A stretch of 64,000 nt of DNA from Datnioides undecimradiatus. Its lineage: Eukaryota > Chordata > Actinopteri > Lobotiformes > Datnioididae. A program made the position numbers and the translations under genes. Shown here one piece after another: positions 13,217 through 64,000 of the stretch. Every line of letters starts with the position of its first letter. Within the stretch, counting starts at the first letter, position 1. Below the pieces are notes generated by a model, which saw only the letters and a program-made list of their open reading frames with translations, was not told the origin of the DNA and did not search any database. Location of the stretch: NCBI GenBank assembly GCA_008933995.1, contig WARS01000032.1, forward strand, positions 3,241,001-3,305,000. Reading direction: 5' to 3'.

Positions 13217-14683
13217 TTTATTTCCAGTGTTTCAGGAGTCTGTGCACACCCCTCTAACATTCAGAGGAACACAGCATTGGTACAAACGGTCCAGCTCAAT
13301 GAACTCTCCACAGAGAAGTACCAAACTGCCCACAACACCCAAACAGGCCACATGAGCATCACCACCATCGTCGTCATCTCACAATACTGTACTGAATCCT
13401 GCTATCTTGATGGAAATGAAAAGTAAAGCAGCTAAAACATGGCATTCGTATGTACATTTAAGTTACTTATTTTACAAGGAATATTTAAAATTCAAGTTCT
13501 GTTAAAATGAAAAAATGAAAAACTGAAGGAAAAGAGAGAAAAAAAACGTATAAAACATGTTAAGACCAGAGTGGAATGCCTCAGGAATGGAAGCTCGGCA
13601 TTTTGTTACGTCACCTGTAGAATGACTGAGAGTCGACAATAAAACTGTCATTCACAGTAACATCTTCGTGTGTCTCAACAAAGACAATATGGCACCCTTA
13701 ACATTTCATTGTGAGGCACTTCCTAATGTGAAGAAACATGATTTTCTGATTTGATTCCCCATTTTCTTTTTTCTTTCCTCTAAGCAGTCTACCGCCGCTG
13801 ACACGTGTGAACCACGAACACTTAAAACACAGCATAACATTTGCATCAGAGGGATGTTGTTCACTGCTCTTTAAACCATATATCTGTGATGAATAAGAAC
13901 TCTGTTTTCCATTTTGCATAAGTCCAGTGTCTCCTCTTCACCTTTGTACCTTTGGAAAGGCCCCTTTGACAGCAGAGAGCTTGTAGGCAGTCCACACATT
14001 GGCTGTACCAAAAACACAATTCAAGTACACAGAAAAATAGGGATATGTACACTTTAGAGTGAAACACAAGCATCTAAAGCTTTTAGTCAGTATTACAGCA
14101 AGCACGTCTGTACATTCTTCATTTGGTTACTGAGAGACTCACTGACTCTGAACATCGTAACTTTCTTTACACAAAAATAGTTCCTCTGCAATACTAAAAA
14201 TCTGAACTTTTTACTACTTCCTATTCAATCTAAAAGTCAGTTCATCCTTAAAGCCACTTAGCTAAACCTTTAAACTTGACTTGAGTATCACTGGTCGCAC
14301 TTCCTCACACAGACGTCATAGGCTCAGTGTTTCATGAGCAACAGGTCCTCTCGGTCTTCAGCATTAACAGGGATAACAGGAGGGAGGATGTCCTCCTGCT
14401 TAGCCATCCCAAAGTCATTTGTCGTAAAAAATAAAAATAAAAATGTATAAACAACATTTTTGTTTCATGCCTTCTACATGAGCAAGCTCAACGATCCCTG
14501 TGTGCAGTAATTCTCTTTTCACAAACACACGCACATCGGTTACAGACACACTCCAGACGATTTTTGTACAACATGCTCATTCACTAACATTGGTCACACA
14601 ACAGACATTATACTGACAGGCTCCCAAGTACGTACACATCTCACAGACAGGGAACAGACACAGTCACGCAAATCCGACACTTC
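13217..14683 (-). other. Probable arhgap21 3' UTR with poly(A) signal
   Basis: Sequence downstream of the TGA stop on the minus strand. TTTATT on the plus strand at 13217-13222 reads AATAAA in the transcript direction and is the candidate poly(A) signal, giving a 3' UTR of about 1.45 kb. It has no recognised coding content. Confidence 0.55.
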
Positions 14684-45810
<31,127 letters not shown>

Positions 45811-46919
45811 TCAGTTAGACTTAAAATCCTGTTATCCATGAACACCGACATCGAAAAGGTAGTTCCAGCTCGATTTGAGAGAATGTGTTCCACTTTGTCC
45901 GATTTACACCTCCATTCTTGCTTGATTCTTTAGCCCAGCTATTATGGTGAAAATGTAAACACACATACATTATTTTGTTTCGCTGAATTGCAGACAGATT
46001 TTTAAAATATACTGTTCAGACATGGTTTCTTACGCTGTTTCAGGGTCAGTAAAAACAACGTGTATCAGTACCTTGACTGTTTAACGCTCGTAACAGTAGA
46101 CCATCCGTGCTTAATTCTGGACAATCAACATTATGCAACAGGTCCTGACATTTCGCTTTTTCTCCCCGATGTTTGTGTGATTCGACTTTGCAAAGGTTTA
46201 AGCTGAGATGCTGGGAATCAGCCTGACTTAGAGTGGTAATATCAAACACCGTGTAACCAAACGGGGCACAAGTGGGCTAACAAAACTACTTGAGTGTTTA
46301 AAAACTTCTCAAAGGTAGTTTAGTGTCACCTTAAGTGGACAGTATTGTGACAAACCACCGCGTTATTGACGCACAACAATTCAGGTTTGTTGTCATCAGC
46401 TTGGAGAACAACAACGTGGATAGCCAACACTGCATAATGAATGGCCAGCAACAAGTGGACTACAGACAGGAGGCAGGGCGAAATAAAGGTCCGTCACATT
46501 TGAAATTAAGTTACAACACAAAGTACAACCGGGATTACAGATCATAAGTCACTTGAGTTCGTTAAGTTGATTACATATCTATAAGAAAACCGATGGTTAT
46601 GTGATTGAGAGATCGTGAATTTTAATTTCCCTTGTTTGAGATCGATGGTCAACTCAGAGAACAGAGCGTGTCGAGCTGTTGTTCTCGACGAACAAAAGTA
46701 GCCTTTTCTTTGTTAACTCTACTTTAAATTAAATACCAGCACAAAAACTGTTAAAATTACGTATGAGAAACTGTAGACTATTTCTTCGGTAACACGTTAT
46801 AAACACAACCTGTAAAGCTTGTTAAGTGGAGACAGGCAACAACCACACCAACTGCGGCAACAGGCTAGTGGCGCTGCGGTTAGCATCCATGCTAACGGCT
46901 GCAGTTTAAACAAAGTTAC

Positions 46920-47310
46920 CTGTGTAGTTGTGAAGAGTCATTGCGGACAGGCAACGGCGGCGGCAGTTGTCCATAAAAGCGACTAGATAAAATCAAATCA
47001 TAGCGTGGGAGCTCCAAAATAGTCAGGCGTTGTCATAATTTAATATAGTTTGAGTACAGACGGCTTCCCGGTGATTATTCCAAACCCACTCAGGGGAGGC
47101 GCGTGGTGTAGTTTCGTAGCTGGAATTTTTTGCTTCCAGCGTTCGCGACTCTGGGAGTCCACCGTCGGTCAACAGGACACTCTCAACCAATCCCAGGTCG
47201 CGTTGTATTTGAGCGGGCCAATCAGGCGCAAGTTTACAAAATGTCGCCGCCGCACAGTTGAAAAGGTGGCGTTTTCTAACCGTTCCGACAGAGTTGAGGT
47301 CACATAGACG
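46920..47310 (-). promoter_or_regulatory. Probable arhgap21 promoter and 5' non-coding exon
   Basis: This segment is GC-richer and CpG-richer than its surroundings, and lies about 1.1-1.5 kb upstream of the start codon. A good donor (ACACAG then gtaact) at 46920/46919 could end a first 5' UTR exon. Two CCAAT boxes in the opposite orientation lie at 47187-47191 and 47218-47222, a common arrangement in TATA-less promoters. The start site is not determined. A short upstream open frame begins at 46974. Confidence 0.5.
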
Positions 47311-47984
47311 CTTTCTCACGAGAACCAAGTAGAAAGTCGCATTATGAGGGAAGTCCACATGTAACTTTTCACAAGTTAGTAGTCGTCTTTGTTTCACAAC
47401 AAGGCTGGACGAGGAGTCACATGTCCTGGTTCAAAGTGAGGTCGACCAGGGCTGGCATGTGGATGGCAGTGGTTGTGGAATGTGAGTTCACACGTACCAC
47501 ACATATAATCTCTGCTCTCATCGTGCTGCCATTGCATACTCCTCAAAATCAGCTTATTCAAATTAAATAATTAACACTGACAGTCCTTTACTACACAGAC
47601 GATCATAGACAGATTGTTGCTGTAGGCTAAAATAAATGCTGGGATTCTCAAGGACCTGACAAATGTCCCTCCTATTCCACACCAACATAAGGGACCACCT
47701 GTTCTTGGGATTGGCAGCTTTTGTTGCAGAGGTCAGTTTAGGGAGGAGACATTCACAAAGCTGTCCTGTCCATCCAGTTCCACTCCCAGTGGCTCTACAG
47801 GGGATATGAGGATTGGAAAATGTCTTGTTTCAGACACAGCATCTAAGTGAGCTACTCCCAAAGAGTGTCAAAGTAAATTTAACAATTATATTTTTAGATA
47901 CTTGTAGCTACTTTTCCTAGGTGTTTTCATATTTATAACTTTATGACTCAATACAAATTAGTCAAAAAACTTTCCACCACAGCA
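47311..47984. other. Intergenic gap between prtfdc1 and arhgap21
   Basis: About 0.7 kb between the arhgap21 promoter region and the probable prtfdc1 poly(A) site, both genes reading leftward. Nothing was recognised in it. Confidence 0.5.
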
Positions 47985-49430
47985 TTTATTTGACAGCATG
48001 TTTTCATTGTAGATTCAAATTTCACATACAAAACATATGATCATCTTGATTGCTACTTAAAAATAAACTACTAAAAGTTGTTCAAATTAGCTTCACCTTA
48101 CCAGCCAGTAAAATGGTATTTGCACATTGAGGCACGAGCTACAATAATCCAATAATATAATGTGGCAATGCTAGTTTTGCTTAAGGATCCAAGTATTTCT
48201 TCCACCCCTGTGAAAAAGTACTGGTAGGATGGCATTAATATTTTCTGTTGCCGTACTTCATGAAGCCATCAAGTCTTTGAACTAATTTCAGTTAAAAGGT
48301 CAGAGAGACAATTCACTGTAATTCCCAGTAGACCACAAGTAAGAAAAAACGTTTTTGTCTTTATGGCACTTTGTGTACCCTGCCTAAAGACCGGGAGTCA
48401 TATGTCAGGTGTATACAAAGAGCAAAGCAGCTCAACATAACAGACTCTCTTTTGTTCCTTTTACTGTTCACTTTAAGTTTAACCTATTTTTTTTAACCAA
48501 AGACTGGTAACCTGATGTTTTAGGAAGTGGCTTAGGCCAGTTTTAAGATACAATCAGACAGCAGTTAACAAAAAGTTCTTGGAAATTGATGCAATATTAT
48601 TTTCCCTACTGTGTATAACCAGAAAGCAGATTAATACCATAAAACAAAAAAGGCTATATTAAAAGAGATTATTAAAACACATAATTCCCCATTCCCCCAC
48701 ACCACTTTAGACAAGTTTACCAACATCTAAAAAGGCATGTAGTGAGTCAACAGAGAACATGAGAATACAGAATGCTGAACAGATGTTAAAAATACTTTTA
48801 CAGATACGTTAAAATATAAAAGGAAAAAGAGAAACGGGTAAAGTATCCCATGACACCTCAAATACTAAGAAAACCAAAAGAGGTAGTTAGCACACTTAGT
48901 GTTTACAGAACTACTTTGTTTTCCCCTGAGCACTGAAGGTGACAGCAGGAGAGCTACCAAACGAAACATCAAAACAGGCGATGAACAGCTAAAGAAAATG
49001 TAAACTTCTAACACAAATTTTCTAATAAAAACCAACTACCTTTCTTTTTTGACCTCACCACATACTTAGTTAAAATCACATTCATCCAGGTCATGATTAT
49101 CAAGTTCTTTACATTGCATACAGGCTGAAGATGGTATTCGGGTTATGAGACAAACAAAGGCAAACAGTAGCATTCAATTTTTTCCATGTGAGTCCCTTCT
49201 GTAAACACATAACATAAGGAGCAGACTTTGTTAAAATGACCAGCTGAATGTCAGTGTCTAAAACTGACAAGCTTTTCCTAGGAGGAATTTTAAAACAAAA
49301 CAGGGATGCTTGAGATCAAATGTCAACGATAGCAGCTGTAAATGAGTGGCATCTCAGCGAAATGTCCAGGCTTGCTGTTAGATGACATCTGCGTGACAAT
49401 CGACTCCTTTGAAAAGTTTTTTGTTTTTTT
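47985..49430 (-). other. Probable prtfdc1 3' UTR
   Basis: Downstream of the TAA stop on the minus strand. TTTATT at 47985-47990 (AATAAA in transcript sense) is a candidate poly(A) signal, giving a UTR of about 1.45 kb. Other AT-rich signals exist, so the end is uncertain. Confidence 0.45.
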
Positions 49431-56769
<7,339 letters not shown>

Positions 56770-56970
56770 GTTGTTTTCCGCCGACACAAGAAAGGGACTC
56801 TTGTTTTAGGAAAGTGGCAGTGCAAGCCTCCAGGAGGATTTGGCACGGTGAGGAGGGAGGAGGAGCATCGGGGTGAAGAAATGTTTCCTGTAACCACCAA
56901 ACAGTTTGTTCCCGAGTCTGAAGTGTGCTGCACAGTCCTGCTGCCACCAGGGGCAACACAACACTGACAT
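56770..56970 (-). promoter_or_regulatory. Probable prtfdc1 5' UTR and promoter region
   Basis: The region directly upstream of the prtfdc1 ATG is GC-richer than the DNA further right, and CpGs cluster here and in exon 1. No TATA box is clear. The start site is not determined. A plus-strand open frame of 137 codons at 56554-56967 runs antisense across exon 1 and looks like a by-product of composition. Confidence 0.4.
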
Positions 56971-59900
56971 AGTGAGATAAAACAGGACTTCAGTTAAACA
57001 TGGCACGGTTTTTTGTTTTTCTTTGTAAGAGTAGCAACATCACAGTACAGATACACAAACAAAAGTCTTGCATGCAAAATTTAAAAGAAAGGACAAAATA
57101 ATATAAAAGTATGGAAATATGACAAAAAGTATAAAAATATTATATAAAAGTGCCAAAGTGTTTGCAACAAAATAAACTTAAAGTACATAATGTAGTAGTC
57201 ATTCCTTTGAATTTCCCGTTTCAGGGTATATCATACTAATATTATATTAATATATTTAATTGAGAGTATACAGTGTATTAATGGACTGACTGACATCACT
57301 TTCATGTTTATGATAGTAAAAGTGTGACTACCACTTATATACTTTATCTGCTGGGCAGATTATTGATGTTAATGACTCTTGAATATTAAATTCACAATTT
57401 ATTCCTTGATTATATTTTTCATTATTAATCTTAATCTTTCAACTTAGAAAATGGAAATAAAATGGAATGGATTGGGGAAAAAAACACCTCAAAATAGTTC
57501 TTAGGTATAGTACCTGAGTAAATGTAGTTAGTGTCCACCACTGGCTTCAGTATAAGAATACCTAATTGGATGACATATGAATGCATTGCAAATGAATGCA
57601 GACTATTGGAAATGGACAGAAGTATTATCATTAAAAGTGGTCATTAAGCAGAATGGCCCCCTCTAGAGTTATATCACTTTATGCATTATTTAAGTATTAT
57701 TACTGAAGCATTAATGTATAAGCAGCACTTTAATGTTGTAGCTGGTTAAGGTAGAGCTCATTTTAAATACTTTACATACAAGAGTTTTTAAATCCATAAC
57801 AACAAATCATATTTTAGAAGCTTCTATGTTTCATGTAGTTATGACTTGAACTGAACAATTTCCCTGTGAAATGTAATGATGAAATGAAACAAATTCATTT
57901 TTAAAATTTTGTTTTTGAAAGACAGGAACCTACACCAAACTGTGCGAGTGAGGATAAATCTGCATCATGACCTTGCACACCCACACAGAGTAGAGGAAGA
58001 GAGAAATCAGCAGAAAGGGCTATAAGGAGGCATGCCATCACCCCAGGGATATAACACGTTTGTAAAGCTATGCAAGTGAAAAAACACAATAGGTTAAAAG
58101 CAGACATGTACGATAGTTTCACTGCCAATAAAACAGATAATAAAATCCCCAGTCTAATAAATAAACCTGCACTTTTGATTCATTTATATCATACAGACGA
58201 TATCAAATATGTCAACATCGCCATCTTGTGGAGAAGGGCAGACACTTCTGGGCCTTTCGTGCACTGTTTTTTTCTCTGATCAAATCATTTTGTTTCTGCT
58301 CCGAGTTAATATTCTTATATTTTTGATTCACACAACCTCTTGAACATTTACTCATCTTATCTAACAAAACAAGAGAAAAGAAAGACTTGACTGCCTGTAA
58401 TTTAACAGATCCAGAAGCCACACCCAGTCCCCTATGCACAGTACAATCTGTATCTGCGTGACAGTGTGTAAATGAGTGAATTTCAGATGAACCACTCCTG
58501 TGGTCAGTTGGTCCAGCAGCAGCAGGATCTGGGCTGTTGTGTCACTGCACATTAGAGCAGTGTGCTGGGCTGTGTTGAGAGAGGGGAGACAAGGTGTCTG
58601 GGCCACCCACTCATTCTCTTCCTCGGCAGCTGTAATTATAAACAGTGGTACAATGACAGCTGGGGAGGCAGATGTCAACAGCAACATTAGATTTCAATCA
58701 GCCTGCGCAGTGTCAACACTCCCAAGGAATGAGGAGGTGTAAAAACTACGCAGCATGACAAAATCCCTCAAAAATGCCAGAAAACAGTTATTATTCTCTT
58801 TGTAACTTCTTTCACAAGATGTTTCTTTTTTTGGTTCAGTTGATAACACTTTGATGTTGTGATAATTGTAACCAAGCCACGCTTTTGGATGGAGTCTTGT
58901 CACATTGTTCTTGATGCTGCTGTTGGTGAGAGCAGGCCGGCTCCTTCGCCGCCCTCCAGGCGCAGGAGAGCAGTCTGGCTTTGGCATTTCACACTCGCTC
59001 AGCAGTCAAGGCCTGTGACTGTCCGCGGACTCCACAGCCAACTGCTCCCTTATACCCTCGCCCCTGTTGTTTGGCCAATTATGAATATTCAGCTGCTATG
59101 AAAGTAATTCTGTCAGACATGCAACTGTCCAGCCAGATAGTGTCAGCTGTGTTGTTTGTAGTATTTGAAGGGAGGATCTCACAAGGTCGCAACCACTCTT
59201 CTCCTTTACTATCAGTTTTTTGTATGAATGATAACAAAAACTGAGTGTAAGATGACCCACATACAACATATTGGATTTGTCTTTCTTTCTGTCTATGCCT
59301 ATACCAATATATTACATATTACCGATGGGTCCCTGTTCTTGTCAAAAAAATGTTCCAGAACATGGGCTCTGTAGTTTATTTTAAATCAATCCCACATTCA
59401 CTTTCAAGAAGAGCACCATCTGAAAATAATCTAAAAAGTGCAAATGTTGGTCTTGTTTAAGTGACCGGCAATTTAGTCAGCTTTTAAGGTTTTAATCTTC
59501 AGTAGGAGCAAATCAGTGAAGGGCTGAATACTAAGAGACAAACTAACATTTTTCATTTTGGTTTTTTTATGAGATTTGTTGACTAAACTACAGAACATCA
59601 TCAGTCTTTCCTTCAATAAAAATGAATGCAGTGGTGCATGTATCGCATTGCAAACACACTCAGACTGGAAAAACAGTGTAGATTTTAAAAAGGTTCGTTT
59701 TCTCATAAAAGTAGTCAGATGTAAATCACAAATGTTCTCCAAAAGCAGTGACATTAGTTTAAATACTAAAGTGACTTTAAGGGGCTTCCTGTTTTTCTGT
59801 CAAAGACACTGTTGCATTAACTTCATTTTTGGTTTGCTGTGCATTTCTCTCTGTTTGTTTGTCTAAGTGCATGTAGACTAACATGTTGGACAGGAGCCAT

Positions 59901-60060
59901 AATGGAAGGCAGGGACACACAAGGCTTGATGTCTACTGGCAGTCACTAGCCTTGGTTGACTTTCAGTTATCACGACAATGACTGAGACCACCGATGCCTG
60001 TTGTGGGATGCAAAGCAAAAATGAGGACTCTTGGCTCTCTTGTAAACTCCACAATAAAGG
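56971..60060. other. Intergenic DNA between pbx and prtfdc1
   Basis: AT-rich sequence with no recognised exon. A GC-richer block at 58.86-59.06 kb and a block at 58.5-58.74 kb containing TGACAG- and TAATTA-type motifs could be regulatory. A repeat copy lies near 59.34 kb. Confidence 0.5.
59338..59600 (+). repeat. Dispersed repeat, copy 3
   Basis: GTCAAAAAAATG at its left end and the 24-base segment at 59373-59396 match copy 1 (23 of 24 bases, same order and orientation). Its right end contains ATTTGTTGAC at 59574-59583, the inverse of the GTCAACAAAT that starts copies 1 and 2, hinting at terminal inverted ends. Confidence 0.45.
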
Positions 60061-62010
60061 ATGCTGATGTATGATCTTTCTGTATTACATATCATTTTTT
60101 AATGTGTTGAAAACCCTTTCCAACAAAGCAAGTCAAGCACAATGGTGCACATAAACACATGTTGAAAGTTCATGAGCTAATTCACAAGAGTAGGAAAGCA
60201 AAAAAAAAAAAAAAAAAGTAATAGCCTACATTAAGCATACCATTAAAAAAATAACATAATGCAAAAAAACAAATAGGCCACACAACATAAAAAGTGTCTA
60301 TAAACAAGGTTAGACTTCTCAGAAAACACATTATTTGACATAATGACTTGTCCCTTCTTTAGTGCTTAATGGGTAACATTTACAATGCTCATAAATGTTT
60401 GATACTGAAAAAAAACATCAGTCTGATAGTGGTGAGACAAGCGTGAATTTAAATGTCTGCATCTGTTTTGGTGTCAATCCCAGGGTTACTAAAGCAGTAC
60501 CAGCAGAGTAACATACTGAACTGAATGATTTGTAGGTAAATCAACGACCAGAGGAGGACATAATTCATCGAAAATGTGGAACGCAACATTATTTTTACAT
60601 CAAGGTGCCCCATTAGTTAGAGCTGAGCAGCAGTTCAGGTACATCCAGATGCTTCTTTCATGGCGATGATCAGTGGCTCCATGCTAAAGCATCCCTGGAC
60701 CTGTGCTGTAGATTCAGGAGCAAGGATCCACTGTGTAAGCACGTAAAACTCTATTAACATAATGACTTCCCTGTTTAAGTGGATTGTGGTTCATGTCTTG
60801 AAAAACAAACTCGGTTACAGACGTTCTTGACAAACTTTCTTTTCTGCAGAGAGCGATGTTTCTTCTTGCATTTCGCTCCGTGGGTCGGCATTGTTCAGTC
60901 GATTGTAGCACCAGAGCTAAATGACAGAAGGTGGTGACTTTGAATGAGAAGAATAAGACGTAATTTGCTCATATATATCTGATGAAAGGATATATAACAA
61001 CTGACTTAATGATCGCACACTTGACAGTTTTGTTTTGGTTACGTCAGCATTTTGGCATTGTTAAAATTATTTGTCAATTTTGTGGCGGTGTTGGTGGTGG
61101 ACAACAATAGAAATACCTTAAATGATTAGAGTAAATAAAAACAAAATAGTTTTCCGGCATAGCTCAACAAGACAAAATAAAAATCCTGTTTTTCCTTGTT
61201 GCGTCAGTGAGTTCTGCAATTCTGCAACTGTCACTCTACCAATATGCTGCAGAACCAAAACCAACAGAGTGAAAAATTATTTTTTTTCAACTTGATATAT
61301 CCTCCATCTTAATGAATGATGTCAAGCTTGTCCGATTTGATGACAAGTATTTATTTATTGTTTTACAGATAACATACTTCACAGGGTTACCTTAGAGGTA
61401 AAATCTCCGGACAGAACTTTTTTGTCGTCGGAGACAGAGGGGGGAAGATGAACATACTTTGATCAAGCACACATTGTAAACAACTGAGCAATATTTAAGT
61501 CTAAATGGCGTACCATAGAATAGGTGAGAGACAACAAAATGTAAGTAAGAAGATGTGCCTCTTGCTTGCAAAGACAAAAAGTTTCATTTTTACAAAACAA
61601 ATAATGGTCACTGACATATTTTTTCTACTTTTTTTAAGTGGCTGAGAGGTAGAATGAAGTATTTTCAGTTAAAACCAATGATTTGATTTATTTACTTTAT
61701 CATATCATTTCATCATTATGAGTGAAAACATTATGAGTGAATAAGTAACCCCAGCCCTCTGAATATAATGTGAAATCTGTACAAACTTCTCCTTTGACTG
61801 CGGCATTGTTTGGATTTTTATTGTGAAACTTCTTTTTGTATCCCAAATGTTCAACGTTATAAGCAGAGGAAATATAATTTCTTTTATTTTTCTGGTTAGG
61901 GTTTCACAGTACCTCTCCAAACTGTGGGCCAGAGAATTCCTTTGTTTAATACTGTGAATAGCAAGGTCAGTCCATGTTTTTTTGTAGATGAGGCGTAGAG
62001 ATGGATATAT
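60061..62010 (-). other. Probable pbx 3' UTR
   Basis: Sequence following the pbx stop codon on the minus strand. Candidate AATAAA signals in transcript sense occur near 61.69 and 61.35 kb, so the UTR extends at least several hundred bases. Its end is unknown. A plus-strand A18 tract lies at 60200-60217. Confidence 0.4.
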
Positions 62011-62103
62011 TCAGTTGGAAGTATCCGAATGAACGCTCCCGGGTCCTTCTGTGGGCGATGTCACTGACGAAGGAGTCGGAGCATCTTGCCAGCCACCATT
62101 TGT
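62011..62103 (-). CDS. pbx: PBX homeobox transcription factor, last coding exon
   Basis: After a clean acceptor (tctacacag) this exon encodes 30 residues and a TGA stop: [20 protein letters not shown] followed by [10 protein letters not shown]. This is the C-terminal end shared by PBX1 and PBX3, with Pro for Thr in the QDAPTP segment. PBX proteins are TALE homeodomain factors that bind DNA with HOX and MEIS/PREP partners in the nucleus. The tail lies after the homeodomain and is absent from some splice forms. The homeodomain exons are not in the window and should lie to the right. I cannot separate pbx1 from pbx3 by this piece. It was too short to appear as a long open frame. Confidence 0.85.
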   Translation of the reverse strand, partial: TNGGWQDAPTPSSVTSPTEGPGSVHSDTSN

Positions 62104-64000
62104 CTGTGTAGATAAGACAGGAAATAGCTGAGCCTCATGGTTACCCATTGTATTGTACCATACTATATTGGTATAGATATATCTTTAAGGACAAAGATGC
62201 CATTATACTGTATTTTTCTTGCTAGTGGCAAATATGAATTAATTGATAAAAGAATTGTCTGAATGATCTATCTGATTCCGCTGTGCCATAGAAATTCATC
62301 TCTGTCCAACAGCTATTACAAACACATCAGTGAGCCACGGTGCAGCACTGTCCTATCATTTTCATGAACACAGGCACTGTGGTTTGTTTTGTATCAGTGC
62401 AACACACATCAGACTGTCCTGCTGCTTGAAATACTCACAAGAGCACCAAATCTGTATTAATCCACAGCTGAAAATAGTCCCCAACAAATGCACTATGTAC
62501 TCTTGTTTGAGTGACATTTGCTGTAAACTACATCCCAGCTGAACCACAGTGCATATTTATTTACATCTGCAGTAAGAACAACTCGGCTTGGGGATGGGCG
62601 CCACAGACTGACAATTTATTTGTCTTTATTGTAAATGAATATAGAAAATCACCAGCTTTATCCATTGTTTTAATTGAATGAAACAAGATAGACTGCAACA
62701 ATATGATAATGTTTCGCTTCATTTTCGTATAGGTAGCAGGTTCATTTTGTCCTCAAAGTAAAAAAGAAGAAGAAGGAAGAAACACTTCACAAATCCTTAA
62801 TTCAAATGCAAATATGAAAGATACCAAGCAGTGATGTCTATCCAACAGCTAGTTTACTTTTCGAAAAAACTGCCAAACACTGTTTTTAAGAGACTCTTCA
62901 TTAAAAATATTATTGCGCTACTTCCCTCATTTTCCCCTCCAAGCAGCTGACATAATATGAGATAAACACGAGATGAAACACAGAATACACGGACCTTTCA
63001 TATATCTCAGAATATACCCCTGAGATGGTTGATAAAAGAATAAATTATCACAATAAAAAATAGCTCTTTTAAATGGTCGGCCTTCTCAAATCATGATAAA
63101 AGGTTGACTAAAGACCATTAAGGACATTAATTGCAATTTCCACGCTATTAGTGATAGCCGGGAACGTGCTTTGGCAGCCTCTTATTTCCAAACCCTGTTA
63201 TTTCGCGTATAGACTGTCTGTCATCTTATTCAGAGGCAAGAGGGGAAAAAAGGAAGAAAGAAAAAAACATTTCCAGCCTCTGAGAGAGGCAACACCCACC
63301 AGCAATTTGAGGGGAGTAATTGCTGTTCAAGGATAAAGAAGGAGAGGTGAACCACAAGAGCTCAGTCAGTAGATCTAAGAAAAAAATAATAATTCTGAGC
63401 TAAATGAATACAAGCACCAACACTTCATTCACAAGCTTTACAGGCTCACTGCAATTTTTGTTTAAAGTGTATTTATTATAATAGAAGTAGAGGAGACTGG
63501 GGACATCATCATCATCATCACTGACACGCATTAAATTGGTTTTATTATGTTGTGAATCTTACGTACAGCATTTTATAATACATATTTTTACCCATGCTAG
63601 GTTAAAATCTACCTCACATTACAAAGGCAGAGAGAGAAGTGGTGAAGGGTTTAAAGTCTGCAAACTGAATGGACAAAATGTAACATACGGACAGGATGCT
63701 ATTCCTTCATTTAATAGCATTTTGTACTTATTATAATTGTTTTACCATAAAAATACTTTAGACATATATTCAAAGATTAACAACTTGTTTCAGCCTTTTT
63801 CATCTGCAATCTTTTTTAAAGTAATAACAAATTAAATTCAAGAAATGCACAAACACCACAATATGTTACAATTAGTGATTTTAAAGTACTTTATTGACAC
63901 CTAATTGTAAACTGAAACTGCGCCAATAACTGACTGGGCTAACCTGAGACTGATTAGCTTTCTTTAGAAAGACTACTCCAGCTGTTTTTATTGTCCACAT
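62104..64000 (-). other. Last intron of the pbx gene
   Basis: I looked for the preceding exon (family peptide GGYSDGL...YSP) and did not see it, so this is taken as intron. It includes a short (ATC)n run at 63503-63520 and a candidate conserved noncoding block near 63.1 kb. Confidence 0.55.
63030..63190. promoter_or_regulatory. Candidate conserved noncoding element
   Basis: A block in the pbx last intron with closely spaced homeodomain-type cores: CATTAATTGCAATTTCC and CTATTAGTGA, with TGATAAAAGGTTGAC beside them. This texture is common in developmental enhancers near TALE/HOX-pathway genes. It rests on composition and motif density only. Confidence 0.25.

Overview
This is nuclear DNA of a ray-finned fish, most likely a teleost with a fairly compact genome. 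Genes are split into short exons with GT-AG introns. The four proteins recognised are vertebrate-type, every exon junction keeps the reading frame, and the long stretches between exons hold only microsatellites and old dispersed repeats. I saw no bacterial, viral or CRISPR-like content. All calls come from reading translations by eye against remembered family sequences; no database was searched.

Layout from left to right. (1) 3466-11183, plus strand: the last 18 coding exons of a dpp6-type gene, a catalytically dead dipeptidyl-peptidase homologue that is an accessory subunit of Kv4 potassium channels. Its 5' half lies left of the window. (2) 14684-45810, minus strand: a complete arhgap21-type gene with 23 coding exons and about 1802 residues (PDZ, PH and RhoGAP domains). 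It converges on dpp6, with about 0.8 kb between the probable 3' ends. Its probable promoter and first non-coding exon lie at 46.9-47.3 kb. (3) 49431-56769, minus strand: a complete nine-exon HPRT-family gene of 225 codons, identified as prtfdc1 from its sequence and its position beside arhgap21. (4) 62011-62103, minus strand: the last coding exon of a PBX-family homeobox gene, whose other exons lie right of the window.

The arhgap21-prtfdc1 pair matches the human 10p12 neighbourhood. The flanking dpp6 and pbx genes are not neighbours of that pair in human as far as I recall, so the block looks like a fish-specific arrangement. These genes share no pathway. What stands out is that two of them are enzyme homologues with altered catalytic residues. 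The dpp6 gene has Ala at the nucleophilic-serine position, where DPP6 normally has Asp and DPP10 has Gly. The prtfdc1 gene has Gly at the catalytic-base position, as in human PRTFDC1, and also has Ala for the neighbouring PRPP-loop aspartate.

I found no new multi-gene system. The points most worth checking are the doubly altered prtfdc1 loop, the dpp6 GKAYGG motif, a GC-AG intron, tandem acceptors and an in-frame alternative donor in arhgap21, a dispersed repeat family, and a candidate conserved noncoding block near the pbx exon.
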